A DNA stretch of 22,563 nt from Candidatus Zhuqueibacterota bacterium. GTDB lineage: Bacteria; Zhuqueibacterota; Zhuqueibacteria; Residuimicrobiales; Residuimicrobiaceae. The notes under the pieces were generated by a model. The model saw only the letters and a list, made by a program, of their open reading frames with translations. It had not been told where the DNA came from and ran no database searches. A program made the position numbers and the translations under genes. This document shows, one piece after another, positions 1 through 7,638 of this stretch (positions are counted from its first letter, which is position 1; every line of letters starts with the position of its first letter). The stretch is from NCBI GenBank assembly GCA_016934435.1, contig JAFGSU010000420.1:1-22563 (forward strand), written 5' to 3'.

Positions 1-955
1 AATCGGATAAAGTCCATATCGCATGGCTTGGCGTCGCTATATCCAGCCAAGGCCCCTGGTTGCGACGGATCTGCCACCGTACACCGGCAGATAGCAGTTG
101 CGGTGATGACGCTATGGTCCAATGCAGCGCCTCATCCGATACCTGCATCGAACGGATGACAAGCCAGCATGTATCCTGTGGCAACAGCGGCAGCGCGCGG
201 CGCTGCCCTCCCTGTTCCTGGTCAGCGATCATATGCTGTAGATGGAGCGAATCGCCCCTGAGGGTGACCATCAGGAAGGCGCGATTGCGGAGGACCGCCG
301 GCGCCATCTGCATGGCCATGCCGTTGTGCCACCATGACCGGTAACGGTGACCATGCCCCACTAAAAATAGCGTTGTCGGCAGCGAATCCAGACAGGCGAA
401 TAAGGCGGCATTTTCCGACATATACAGCCCGCCTGGATAAATCGGCGGATGGTGCGACGATAGGATGATGGGTTTTGTTTTATCCACCGTGCGCCTGAGC
501 CAATCGACCTGACCGCCGTCGATATCGCCCCAGGCCTCCAACGGCAGAGCCGAGTTCAAACCGACGATCTGTACGCCATGCCACGGCAAACAAAAACGGG
601 ATGGCTGGCCGAGGATGGATTCCAGCTGTTGCTGCGAAAAACCGCTCCAGCGACTGTCATGATTACCAAGCAGCAAATAGTATTCGAACCCGCTCGAATC
701 CATAATGGCTTTAAAAGCCTGCAGCTCTGTTTGCCAGCCCATGTCGGTCAAATCGCCAGTGACCAGCAAAAATTCCGGCGCGGGTTGCAGTCGATTTATC
801 GTTCTCAAAACAGCGCGCAGGTCGGCTTTGCTCTCATCAGTGGAAATATGGGTATCGGTGAGCTGGACAAAACGATATGATGAGCTCCTGCGCAGGTCGG
901 TTCCACAGGAAATAAGGATTAACGGTAGAAGAATTGATAAGAGTCGTGAACGCAT
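1..955 (-). CDS. Calcineurin-like metallophosphoesterase lipoprotein (partial, C-terminus outside window)
   Basis: Reading from an ATG at 955, the frame stays open for 318 codons and runs off the left edge. The N-terminus is a lipoprotein signal: two Arg, a hydrophobic run, then the lipobox LISC with the lipidated Cys at residue 17, so the product is expected to be anchored in a membrane. The metallophosphoesterase motifs follow in order: DTH (34-36), GDLTD (67-71), GNHD (97-100), SHHPP (167-171) and GHGHR (200-204). All predicted metal ligands are present, so the enzyme should be active as a two-metal phosphohydrolase; the substrate cannot be read from sequence. A further 110 residues or so after the catalytic domain form an unrecognised C-terminal part. 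An AAGGA ribosome site lies 9 bases before the ATG. It is divergent from the zinc-ribbon gene at 1234, with about 280 bp between. Confidence 0.9.
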   Translation of the reverse strand, partial: MRSRLLSILLPLILISCGTDLRRSSSYRFVQLTDTHISTDESKADLRAVLRTINRLQPAPEFLLVTGDLTDMGWQTELQAFKAIMDSSGFEYYLLLGNHDSRWSGFSQQQLESILGQPSRFCLPWHGVQIVGLNSALPLEAWGDIDGGQVDWLRRTVDKTKPIILSSHHPPIYPGGLYMSENAALFACLDSLPTTLFLVGHGHRYRSWWHNGMAMQMAPAVLRNRAFLMVTLRGDSLHLQHMIADQEQGGQRRALPLLPQDTCWLVIRSMQVSDEALHWTIASSPQLLSAGVRWQIRRNQGPWLDIATPSHAIWTLSD

Positions 956-1233
956 AAGCAGGTTCCTTGCTGGTCATCGGGGGATTGCCCGATAATCGGA
1001 GGACAGAGTGCAAATTGATTCATCCCTGAATTCTGAGTTGACTTGCGAACCGAGCAGATAAGGTGCCACCCAAAAGATTAACATATAAACCTGCCGGCAG
1101 CGAATCAATGTCATCGCAAAGGATGTGATAAGGCTCTGTCGGCGCCGAATCAATGACCTTTATTTTTCTTGTTTGTTATCAATATTTTTTGTAAATTACA
1201 TAAATATTTCTTGTTATACAATAAGGAAAAATC
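956..1233. promoter_or_regulatory. Divergent intergenic region with candidate promoter and a repeated 16-mer
   Basis: This stretch separates two divergent genes and should hold both promoters. For the plus-strand gene a possible sigma70-type pair is TTGTTT (1169-1174) and TAAATT (1192-1197), 17 bp apart, in a very AT-rich tract; the match is only moderate. An imperfect 16-bp direct repeat ending CGAATCAATG occurs at 1095-1110 and 1140-1155 (two mismatches, 45 bp apart). A 6-bp hairpin, ATCGGG/CCCGAT (976-993), sits in the leader of the minus-strand gene just upstream of its ribosome site. None of these has an assigned role. Confidence 0.3.
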
Positions 1234-1674
1234 ATGCCTAGTTCAAAAATTCCCGAGGTTGGCGTCGAGGTGGAGGCATTGTGCACCAAGTGCAAGAATG
1301 CGACGATGCACGTCATCACCACCGTCAAGGAAGGTGAGATTTCCCGCGTAAAGTGCAAAAAATGCCTGGACAGCCATCGTTATCGTCCCATCGATGAAAA
1401 AATAAAAAAGAAACTGGCAAAGCTCAAGAAAATGAAAAAGGCAAAAAAACCATCCCAATCGCGAGAAACGAGGAAATGGAATAAATTATTAGAACAGGCA
1501 GATCCGGAAAACGCTATTTCTTATCGCATGGGCGCTACCTATACCGAGCACGACGTCATCCAGCACGACAAATTCGGTCTGGGTGTGGTGGTAAAAATAC
1601 TGGAACCCGGTAAAATATCCGTCGTTTTCTCGGATGGCGTGAAAAATATGGTGCAAAATATGAAATCCCGGTGA
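1234..1674 (+). CDS. Small zinc-ribbon protein with UvrD/PcrA C-terminus-like Tudor module
   Basis: A 146-residue soluble protein, the only convincing plus-strand gene in the window. It has no signal peptide. Residues 17-44 hold a four-cysteine zinc ribbon (C17xxC20 and C41xxC44). A strongly basic, lysine-rich linker follows (about 53-85). Residues 97-146 carry the pattern H-x-x-F-G-x-G-x-V...V-x-F-x-x-G-x-K typical of the Tudor-like module at the C-terminus of UvrD/PcrA helicases, which binds RNA polymerase in PcrA, and of related small domains. I do not recognise the whole protein as a named family. By inference it is a nucleic-acid or RNA-polymerase-associated factor. AAGGA lies 6 bases before the ATG and a strong terminator follows the stop, so it looks monocistronic. 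An overlapping antisense frame on the minus strand is a shadow. Confidence 0.85.
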   Translation: MPSSKIPEVGVEVEALCTKCKNATMHVITTVKEGEISRVKCKKCLDSHRYRPIDEKIKKKLAKLKKMKKAKKPSQSRETRKWNKLLEQADPENAISYRMGATYTEHDVIQHDKFGLGVVVKILEPGKISVVFSDGVKNMVQNMKSR

Positions 1675-1695
1675 TAAGCAATACCATAAAGTTAA

Positions 1696-1740
1696 AAAAA
1701 AAAGTTCGAAAGTCAACAGCAGTTTTTCGAACTTTTTTTT
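1696..1740. terminator. Bidirectional rho-independent terminator
   Basis: A perfect 16-bp stem (1696-1711 with 1725-1740) around a 13-base loop. The central GTTCGAAA/TTTCGAAC is flanked by an A run on one side and a T run on the other, so either strand gives a hairpin followed by U residues. It lies between the convergent genes ending at 1674 and 1788 and should terminate both. Confidence 0.9.
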
Positions 1741-1787
1741 TATTTTAGAAAAAATTTGATGCATGCAACATACAATTCATCCGGATT

Positions 1788-3479
1788 TCACAATGTCGGC
1801 TCATCGGCTATATAGAGATACCGTTTGATTTTTTTCGTCGGCGTTTTTTCAAATTCTTCAGCCTGTTCGATGATGCGATGGATGCGCGAATAGGCCGCTA
1901 CTTTACTGTTGACATCCAGACGGATATCCTCCAGCAATTTTTGTACAATCGACTGTGCTTCGGCGCCGTCCAGAGTCGAGAGGTGATATTCCTGCTCCAG
2001 CGCATCGTAATCCAGGTAGATTCGCGCCACGATGCGTTTATTCTCTTCGTAGACCAATGATTCCAGCACATAAGGATATTGCGATAAATGGAATTCGATC
2101 TCTTCGGGATATATGTTCTCGCCGCTGGGACCAACAATGAGGTTCTTTGATCGCCCCTTGATGAACAAATACCCGTCCTCATCGATGATGCCTTTATCTC
2201 CGGTGATGAGCCAGCCGTCCGGAGTGAAGGTGTTTTTGGTTGCCTCCTCATTGCGATAATAACCGCGCATGATATTGGGTCCCTTGGCGACAATTTCACC
2301 GATGCCGGTTTCGGGATCGGGATCGAGAATATCTAACTGAACACCGGGGACCACTGTGCCGGCTGATTGCTGCTTAACCTTACCGACGGGATTGACTGTG
2401 AGCAGGGGCGCTGTTTCCGTCAGACCATAGCCTGTGATATAGGGAAAACCGCCTTCGGTCAGAAAAGCTTCCACGTCGGGGGGCGTGGCGGCGCCGCCAA
2501 AAACCATAAAGCGCAACTCACCGCCGAAAGCCTTGTACAATTTTTTGCCGGCAATCTTGTGCACTACCCGTCGCATGGGAGGCACGCTGTAAAGGGTTTT
2601 AGAGAATTTCTTGGCATTGATTTCGGCAATAACTTTCTTTTTGTAGATTTTGTCCATAATCAGTGGAACCGAAAGAATGATGGTAGGTTTGATGACCTCA
2701 ACGGCCGGCAGCAGGGTTTGTGCCGTCGGCAAACCCTTGATGAAATAGATTTTTGAGCCGGCCAGAAAGGGCGCAACAAAGCCACATGTGCACTGGTAGG
2801 AGTGCGATAGCGGCAAAATAGCCAGTAAACGATCGGCTTCGGTGATGGTAATGCTCTCCAGGGCGGCGAGGGCATTCGACACGATGTTTTTGTGCGTCAA
2901 CATGACGCCTTTGGAATGGCCGGTGGTGCCGGAAGTATAGAGAATCTCCGCCAGATCATCCTCACCTACGCTGTAATCCGATTCCTTGCCCTCTTTTTTC
3001 CTGCGGCGGGGTTCTTTTCCCAGGATTAAATCGGCCATATTCTCATAGTCGGCATTCTCCAACTGCAGGTCCTGGTCATCCAGAGAGACGATCATCTCTA
3101 AATCGCGCAGCTGCATATCCGCCACCTTGTGGGCGAGTTTGCTGCCGATGAATAATCCCTTGGACCCAGAATTACGAAGGATGTGATGGACTTCATTCTT
3201 GTGAAAATCGGGCAAAATCGGCACCGATACAGCGCCCATCATCGTCGTTGCGATGTACGCCACACACCAATCCGGTGAATTTTCGGACAGGATGGCGACG
3301 CGATCTCCCCTTTCAATTCCGCGGATTTTCATGGCCTTGATGAGCGCCGTGACGCGCTGTTCGACCTGTGCATAAGTCAGCGGCTTTTCATCGACAAATC
3401 CGAGCGCGACTTCAACCGGGAATTGATCCAGTGCAGATTTGAACAGGACGGGTAATGTTTGACGTTCGAGAGCAATCAT
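1788..3479 (-). CDS. Long-chain fatty acid--CoA ligase, AMP-forming (FadD-like)
   Basis: A 563-residue member of the ANL (acyl-CoA synthetase) superfamily, about the usual length for bacterial FadD. It activates a fatty acid with ATP to an acyl-adenylate and then makes acyl-CoA. Visible motifs are the phosphate-binding loop YTSGTTGHSKG (about 181-191), the adenylate-binding YGLTET (351-356), TGDKG with the ribose-binding Asp (427-431), the hinge region around GRSKNL (442-447), and the C-terminal PTKKIKR with the catalytic Lys near 550. No signal peptide or transmembrane segment is seen, so it is cytoplasmic or peripheral. AAGGAG sits 8 bases before the ATG. It appears to be a single-gene unit, ending at the shared terminator and preceded by a repeat region. 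The chain-length preference cannot be told, so no gene symbol is given. Confidence 0.95.
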   Translation of the reverse strand: MIALERQTLPVLFKSALDQFPVEVALGFVDEKPLTYAQVEQRVTALIKAMKIRGIERGDRVAILSENSPDWCVAYIATTMMGAVSVPILPDFHKNEVHHILRNSGSKGLFIGSKLAHKVADMQLRDLEMIVSLDDQDLQLENADYENMADLILGKEPRRRKKEGKESDYSVGEDDLAEILYTSGTTGHSKGVMLTHKNIVSNALAALESITITEADRLLAILPLSHSYQCTCGFVAPFLAGSKIYFIKGLPTAQTLLPAVEVIKPTIILSVPLIMDKIYKKKVIAEINAKKFSKTLYSVPPMRRVVHKIAGKKLYKAFGGELRFMVFGGAATPPDVEAFLTEGGFPYITGYGLTETAPLLTVNPVGKVKQQSAGTVVPGVQLDILDPDPETGIGEIVAKGPNIMRGYYRNEEATKNTFTPDGWLITGDKGIIDEDGYLFIKGRSKNLIVGPSGENIYPEEIEFHLSQYPYVLESLVYEENKRIVARIYLDYDALEQEYHLSTLDGAEAQSIVQKLLEDIRLDVNSKVAAYSRIHRIIEQAEEFEKTPTKKIKRYLYIADEPTL

Positions 3480-3598
3480 GTCTTACGCTCCTTTGATAAA
3501 AAGATACACAATAGAAAAGAATTTTCAGAGATGCCCATTTCCTAAAAGTATAAAATTCCAGCCTATTGTGCAACAAATTTTTGAATGAAATTCATTTT

Positions 3599-3670
3599 GG
3601 CGGGGATTGCTTCGTTCCAACACAGTCTTGACTATGAACGATCCTCCTGTTCCTCCACTCGCAATGACAG
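3599..3670 (-). repeat. Dispersed repeat, family A copy 1 (minus orientation)
   Basis: Read on the minus strand it begins CTGTCATTGCGAGTGGAGGA and ends with the GAACGAAGCAATCCCCGCC type of tail. The same frame of conserved ends is seen at 9562-9600, 9666-9735 and 22399-22469, with variable sequence between the ends. It does not encode a transposase. The family resembles short non-autonomous or REP-like intergenic repeats, but no name is assigned. Confidence 0.75.
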
Positions 3671-3778
3671 TCTTTTTGTGTCCTTTCGGGAATTATGGCA
3701 CTTTTGCCATACCCCATTCGCAATGACAGGCTTTTTTGATGTGCTTTCAGGAATAATGGCAGTTTTTCCATACCCAAC
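3659..3778 (+). repeat. Two tandem ~60-bp units containing a short palindrome
   Basis: Unit 1 is 3659-3717 (59 bp) and unit 2 is 3718-3778 (61 bp). Both start TCGCAATGACA, have a T-rich stretch, and contain ATGGCA...TGCCAT or a decayed version of it; the start of a third unit follows at 3779. A closely similar single unit occurs at 9585-9640 inside the inverted-repeat element. The units overlap the conserved end of repeat family A. Confidence 0.75.
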
Positions 3779-3863
3779 TCGCGATAACAGGGATAGGCAT
3801 GAATCATCAAGATTCCCGGCTTAAATTTTGGAGTGCGATGCGGACACCATGCGGTGCAGCAAC

Positions 3864-4217
3864 CTATTGCGTTCGTTTTTCATCAATGCGGGCAGCTTTG
3901 CCTCTCAGCTCACGCAAATAGAATAATTTTGCGCGCCGCACCTTGCCTTCGCGCAAGCATTCAATCTTGGAAATATTGGGCGAGTGCAAGGGGAAAATGC
4001 GTTCAACGCCCACGCCTTCCGATATTTTGCGGACGGTAAAAGTCTCGTTGATGCCCGCTCCTTTTCTATTGATAACCACGCCCTGGAAGACCTGAATCCG
4101 TTCTTTATCGCCTTCGACAACTTTAACATGAACGGCGACGGTGTCGCCGGGACTGAACCTGGGAATATCTTTATCTTCTTTCATTTGCGCGGCTGCAACA
4201 AGATCTAATTTGTTCAT
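3864..4217 (-). CDS. rplS: Large ribosomal subunit protein bL19
   Basis: A 117-residue protein matching bL19 over its full usual length (about 115). The family block around FSPGDTVAVHVKVVEGDKER, the R-I-Q-V-F-Q-G-V-V-I segment, and the C-terminal RRAKLFYLRELRGKAARI are all present. bL19 sits at the 30S-50S interface. The start at 4217 is chosen because GGAGG lies about 9 bases upstream; an in-frame TTG 15 bases further up overlaps that ribosome site and is unlikely. It is last in the ffh-rpsP-rimM-trmD-rplS operon, 44 bp after trmD. No clear terminator was found directly after its stop; repeat sequence begins some 70 bp downstream. Confidence 0.97.
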   Translation of the reverse strand: MNKLDLVAAAQMKEDKDIPRFSPGDTVAVHVKVVEGDKERIQVFQGVVINRKGAGINETFTVRKISEGVGVERIFPLHSPNISKIECLREGKVRRAKLFYLRELRGKAARIDEKRTQ

Positions 4218-4261
4218 GGCAATAACCTCCAACAGAGGGTTTAATAATGACGATATGTACC

Positions 4262-4957
4262 TTATGACTTGGAATACTTTTCATATAAATCGGGCCGCCG
4301 GTCTCTGGTTCGCTGCAGGGCTTGTTGCAGGCGCCACCGGGCTATTTCCGCGTGGTTGCCGGACAATAAAATCGCCGGCACTTCCATACCGCGAAAGTTT
4401 TGCGGCCGCGTATAATGCGGATGATCCAAAAGCCCTGACTGTACCGAATCGGTTTCGGCGGAATCGATATCGCCGATGGCGCCCGGCAATAATCTCACCA
4501 CCGAATCGATAATCACCATGGCAGCCAGTTCGCCACCGGTCAGGATATAATCGCCGATGGAAATTTCCTCCTGAATCCAGGTTTTAATCACCCGTTCATC
4601 GATCCCCTTGTAATGCCCGCACAGCAGAACCAATTTTTCGCGCAGCGATAATTGAATGGCTTTTTGCTGGGTGTAGTGTTGGCCCGCCGGTGTCATCAGA
4701 GTGACGGGCGTCCCGTCCAATTGAAAACGGTCATAGATATCTTCCAGACAGCGAAAAATGGGTTCCGGTTTAAGGATCATACCGGGGCCGCCCCCAAAGC
4801 CGTAATCATCCACCTGCTGATGTTTATCGGTGGTATAGGCGCGAATATCGTGAAAATGAATCTGCACCAGTCCGCGTTCTTGTGCGCGCTTCAGGATGCT
4901 GTCGCCGAGGGGACTGGACAGTAATTTGGGAAAGGCGGTGACGACATGAATCTGCAC
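4262..4957 (-). CDS. trmD: tRNA (guanine-N1-)-methyltransferase
   Basis: A 231-residue SPOUT methyltransferase that makes m1G37 in tRNAs, preventing +1 frameshifting. Visible are the N-terminal VDDYGFGGGPGM (49-60), the trefoil-knot cofactor-binding loops LCGHYKGIDER (112-122) and SIGDYILTGGE (133-143), the probable catalytic Asp at about 170, and LLDHPHYTRP (176-185) before the C-terminal helical domain. It is somewhat shorter at the C-terminus than the E. coli enzyme (255 residues), as is common. The start codon is GTG at 4957 with GGGAG 7 bases upstream. It lies 24 bp after rimM in the core operon. Confidence 0.97.
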   Translation of the reverse strand: MQIHVVTAFPKLLSSPLGDSILKRAQERGLVQIHFHDIRAYTTDKHQQVDDYGFGGGPGMILKPEPIFRCLEDIYDRFQLDGTPVTLMTPAGQHYTQQKAIQLSLREKLVLLCGHYKGIDERVIKTWIQEEISIGDYILTGGELAAMVIIDSVVRLLPGAIGDIDSAETDSVQSGLLDHPHYTRPQNFRGMEVPAILLSGNHAEIARWRLQQALQRTRDRRPDLYEKYSKS

Positions 4958-4981
4958 AACTATCTCCCGGTTGCCGGCTAT

Positions 4982-5521
4982 TTAATCCAGCAAGCCATCG
5001 ATGGCATTGATGGTCATCACGCCGGCCTGCTCGTCTACATCTAATATAATATCAGCTACAGCTGGTATGAGATACTCACGTGCATCATTCCGCACCACAT
5101 AAACGTCGTGCCATGGATAGGAGATGACGTCGCTCAGGGCGCCGATCCTGAGGCCGTTTTGCGTCTGCACCTCGAGTCCGATTAATTCGAACAGATATTG
5201 TTTTCCCTCCGGCAAATGAGGCACTTCTGCGCCCGGAATCTCCACCAGCGCCCCGCGCCACAGCTCCGCCTGTTCTCGCGTCTGGATTTCGTGCAGCTGC
5301 AGCAGCACCGCGCCATGGACCGTCTTTGCATGATGTATGGTAAAGAGCTTCCGTCCTTCTCCTTCATGACTGAGGTAGAGATGACGGATAATTTGAAATC
5401 GCCTTGGATGATCGCTCAGCGCTTTGACGCGCAGCACCCCGCGAACGCCGTGTGGTCGCAACACCCGTCCAATGACCACAAAATCCGGCCATTTACCCCC
5501 TTGTTGATCTTTTTGAGGCAT
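4982..5521 (-). CDS. rimM: Ribosome maturation factor RimM
   Basis: A 179-residue protein needed for maturation of the 30S head; it binds uS19. The N-terminal RimM domain (about 12-95) opens with the signature GRVLRPHGVRG (18-28), and the C-terminal PRC-barrel (about 100-177) contains the S-Y-P-W-H-D-V-Y-V-V segment and ends in D-G-L-L-D. It lies 24 bp after rpsP. The ATG at 5521 has no recognisable Shine-Dalgarno sequence upstream, and no better in-frame start was found; translation may be coupled to rpsP. The khpA gene often found between rpsP and rimM is absent. Confidence 0.95.
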   Translation of the reverse strand: MPQKDQQGGKWPDFVVIGRVLRPHGVRGVLRVKALSDHPRRFQIIRHLYLSHEGEGRKLFTIHHAKTVHGAVLLQLHEIQTREQAELWRGALVEIPGAEVPHLPEGKQYLFELIGLEVQTQNGLRIGALSDVISYPWHDVYVVRNDAREYLIPAVADIILDVDEQAGVMTINAIDGLLD

Positions 5522-5545
5522 TGTTATGATAGCACAATTTAGTGT

Positions 5546-6295
5546 TTATTCCGCAGCAGGCGTATCCGAATCGGCTTTCTTTTTAGCATCCTTCTTCTCT
5601 GTGTCGGTTGTTTCCTCAGCCGATTCTTTTGCCTCCCGGGCGGTGGATTTCTTTTTCTTCACTTCCTCTGGTTTCTGCGCCTGCTCGGCCGCAGGGGGTT
5701 CTTCAGTCGCCGGTTCAGCGGCTTCGGCTGTGGCCTCAACCTCGGCCGGTTCCTCCGCCGTTTCAGCCGGCGTTTCAGCTGCCTTTTCCTGCTCGATCGG
5801 CGGTTCGGCTTCCGGCGCCTCGGGTTGCTGCGCTGCGGTTTCAACGGCAGGCTCCGCTGCCGGCGTTTCTTCAACCGGTTTTGCAGCTTGCGGTTTTTCC
5901 TCCTCCGCTTTCTCGGCTTTCTCCGCCTTGCGTTTGCGCATGGCCGCCTTGGCCTCCAGCCGCTTCAAGCGTTGAACCTGGCCTTCCTTGAATTTGCTCA
6001 ATTCTCCGGCAATCTGCTCTTCGCTCATGCCGCGTTTGCGCATATCCCATTCCAGCATGATACCATCACGCTGCATTAAACTCCTGACTGTATCCGAAGG
6101 GATCGCACCATCGGACAACCATTTGAACGCCTTCTGACGGTCAATCACGATCTCTGCCGGTTGCAGAATCGGATTATAGTAACCGATCTTATCCAGATAG
6201 CGGCCATCGCGATTTTTTCGCGAATCGATGGCAACGATACGGTAAAAGGGTTGCTTTTTCTTGCCGATGCGGTGCAATCTTAGTTTTACTGACAA
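5546..6295 (-). CDS. rpsP: Small ribosomal subunit protein bS16 with long Ala/Glu/Pro-rich tail
   Basis: Residues 1 to about 85 are a normal bS16 (start MSVKLRLHRIGKKKQPFYRI, then GYYNP and the D-G-A-I-P-S-D-T-V segment). The protein then continues to 249 residues, about three times the usual 80-90. The extension has a basic helical part (about 96-130), a low-complexity Ala/Glu/Pro tract (130-208), and a mixed-charge Lys/Glu end. Extended bS16 is known in FCB bacteria, but this tail is long. The start is TTG at 6293-6295 with AAGGAG 7 bases upstream. It is second in the core operon, 20 bp after ffh. The tail should be disordered and exposed on the 30S surface; its role is unknown. Confidence 0.95.
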   Translation of the reverse strand: MSVKLRLHRIGKKKQPFYRIVAIDSRKNRDGRYLDKIGYYNPILQPAEIVIDRQKAFKWLSDGAIPSDTVRSLMQRDGIMLEWDMRKRGMSEEQIAGELSKFKEGQVQRLKRLEAKAAMRKRKAEKAEKAEEEKPQAAKPVEETPAAEPAVETAAQQPEAPEAEPPIEQEKAAETPAETAEEPAEVEATAEAAEPATEEPPAAEQAQKPEEVKKKKSTAREAKESAEETTDTEKKDAKKKADSDTPAAE

Positions 6296-6315
6296 CTGAT
6301 TTCTCCTTTGAATTT

Positions 6316-7638
6316 TTACATTCCAAACGGCATGCTCATATGCTTGCCGCCACCATGTTTCATCGATTTGATCATTTTTTGAATCATGTTGAACTGGTTC
6401 AACAAGCGATTCACATCCTGCACCGAGGTGCCGCTGCCTTTGGCGATACGTTTGCGACGGCTGCCGTTGAGGATGTTAGGTTTATGGCGTTCCTGCAACG
6501 TCATGGAGTTGATGATCGCCTCCACTTTAATCAGAGCCTGATCATCCACCTGCAGCCCGCGAAAGGCTTTGGCCTGGGCACCGGGAATCATCGCCATTAA
6601 ATCCTGCAACGGTCCCATACGCTTGACCTGCTGCAACTGGTCATAAAAATCTTCCAGGGTAAATTCCTGCCGTCGCAGCTTTTTTTCCAATGTGATGGCT
6701 TTTTCAGCATCGATGGTTTCCTGTGCCCGCTCCACCAGGCTGACGACATCCCCCATGCCGAGGATGCGCGAAGCCATACGATCGGGATGAAACGGCTCCA
6801 GCTGGTCGAGTTTTTCACCGACGCTGATAAATTTTATCGGCCGAGCGGTGACGGCGCGAATGGATAGCGCCGCGCCGCCGCGCGCGTCGCCGTCGAGCTT
6901 GGTCAACACCACACCGGTGAAATCGAGTTGCTGCAAAAATGACTGCGCGGTGGTAACCGCATCCTGACCGGTCATGCTGTCGGCAACGAAGAGAATTTCG
7001 GCCGGCTGAGTCGCCGATTTAATGCGCGTGAGTTCCGCCATCATCTCTTCGTTGATGTGCAGCCGTCCGGCCGTATCGATGATCACCGTATCCAGCATGT
7101 TTTTGCGCGCGTGCTCGATCGCCCCTTTACTGATGGCGACAGCATCCTGAGTGGATTGCGAATAAACCTGAATATCGAGATTGCGGCCGATCACTTTTAA
7201 CTGCTCGATGGCTGCGGGGCGATAAATATCGGCCGCCACCATCAATGGATTACGACTCTTTCTGCGCAGATAATTCGCCAATTTGCCGGCTAAGGTAGTC
7301 TTGCCGCAGCCCTGTAAACCCACTAACATGATAACGCCGGGCGTGCCCTTGCCGAACGCGATGGGCGTTTCTTTCTCTCCCAACAATTTTTGCAATTCAT
7401 CATGAATGATCTTGATCACCATCTGGCCCGGTGTGATGCTGCGCAACACTTCCTGACCAATGGCTCGCTGTTCAACGTCGGCGATGAACTGCCTGGCAAC
7501 TTTATAATTAACATCGGCTTCCAGCAGGACGCGACGAACTTCGCGCATGCTGTCGGCGATGTTTTTTTCCGATAGCTTACCCTGTCCGCGCAAATTGCGC
7601 AAAACAGTTTCAAATTTTTCTGTGAGCTCTTGTAGCAT
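6316..7638 (-). CDS. ffh: Signal recognition particle protein Ffh (SRP54)
   Basis: A 440-residue GTPase that binds signal sequences on nascent chains together with SRP RNA and delivers them to FtsY. The N domain occupies about 1-90. The G domain shows GLQGCGKTT (107-115), DTAGR (188-192), TKLDG (246-250) and the GEKLDQLEPF closing loop. The methionine-rich M domain (about 325-440) contains the RNA-binding G-S-R-R-K-R-I-A-K-G-S-G segment. Length is usual for the family. It is the first gene of the operon leading into rpsP, rimM, trmD and rplS. The ATG at 7638 has only a weak ribosome site (CTCGGGCAC before it), but it aligns with the normal Ffh N-terminus. Confidence 0.97.
   Translation of the reverse strand: MLQELTEKFETVLRNLRGQGKLSEKNIADSMREVRRVLLEADVNYKVARQFIADVEQRAIGQEVLRSITPGQMVIKIIHDELQKLLGEKETPIAFGKGTPGVIMLVGLQGCGKTTLAGKLANYLRRKSRNPLMVAADIYRPAAIEQLKVIGRNLDIQVYSQSTQDAVAISKGAIEHARKNMLDTVIIDTAGRLHINEEMMAELTRIKSATQPAEILFVADSMTGQDAVTTAQSFLQQLDFTGVVLTKLDGDARGGAALSIRAVTARPIKFISVGEKLDQLEPFHPDRMASRILGMGDVVSLVERAQETIDAEKAITLEKKLRRQEFTLEDFYDQLQQVKRMGPLQDLMAMIPGAQAKAFRGLQVDDQALIKVEAIINSMTLQERHKPNILNGSRRKRIAKGSGTSVQDVNRLLNQFNMIQKMIKSMKHGGGKHMSMPFGM

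Larger units (their letters stand above)
3480..3863. other. Gene-free gap between rplS and the acyl-CoA ligase, mostly repeats
   Basis: No credible gene here. The right two-thirds (3599-3790) is made of the dispersed and tandem repeats described separately; short open frames across it simply translate the repeat. The part next to the acyl-CoA ligase is AT-rich and presumably holds its promoter, with TATACT as a possible -10, but no convincing -35 box was found. Confidence 0.6.

Noticed and set aside
3592..3810. 72-codon minus-strand frame downstream of rplS
   Set aside because: It is entirely a translation of repeat family A and the tandem units.
4218..4232. Upstream in-frame TTG start for rplS
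   Set aside because: It overlaps the GGAGG ribosome site that serves the ATG at 4217, and the extra five residues are not part of the bL19 family.
5526..5975. Plus-strand frame opposite the rpsP tail, rich in Ser/Ala/Gly
   Set aside because: It is the antisense shadow of the low-complexity Ala/Glu/Pro tail, with no ribosome site or family features.
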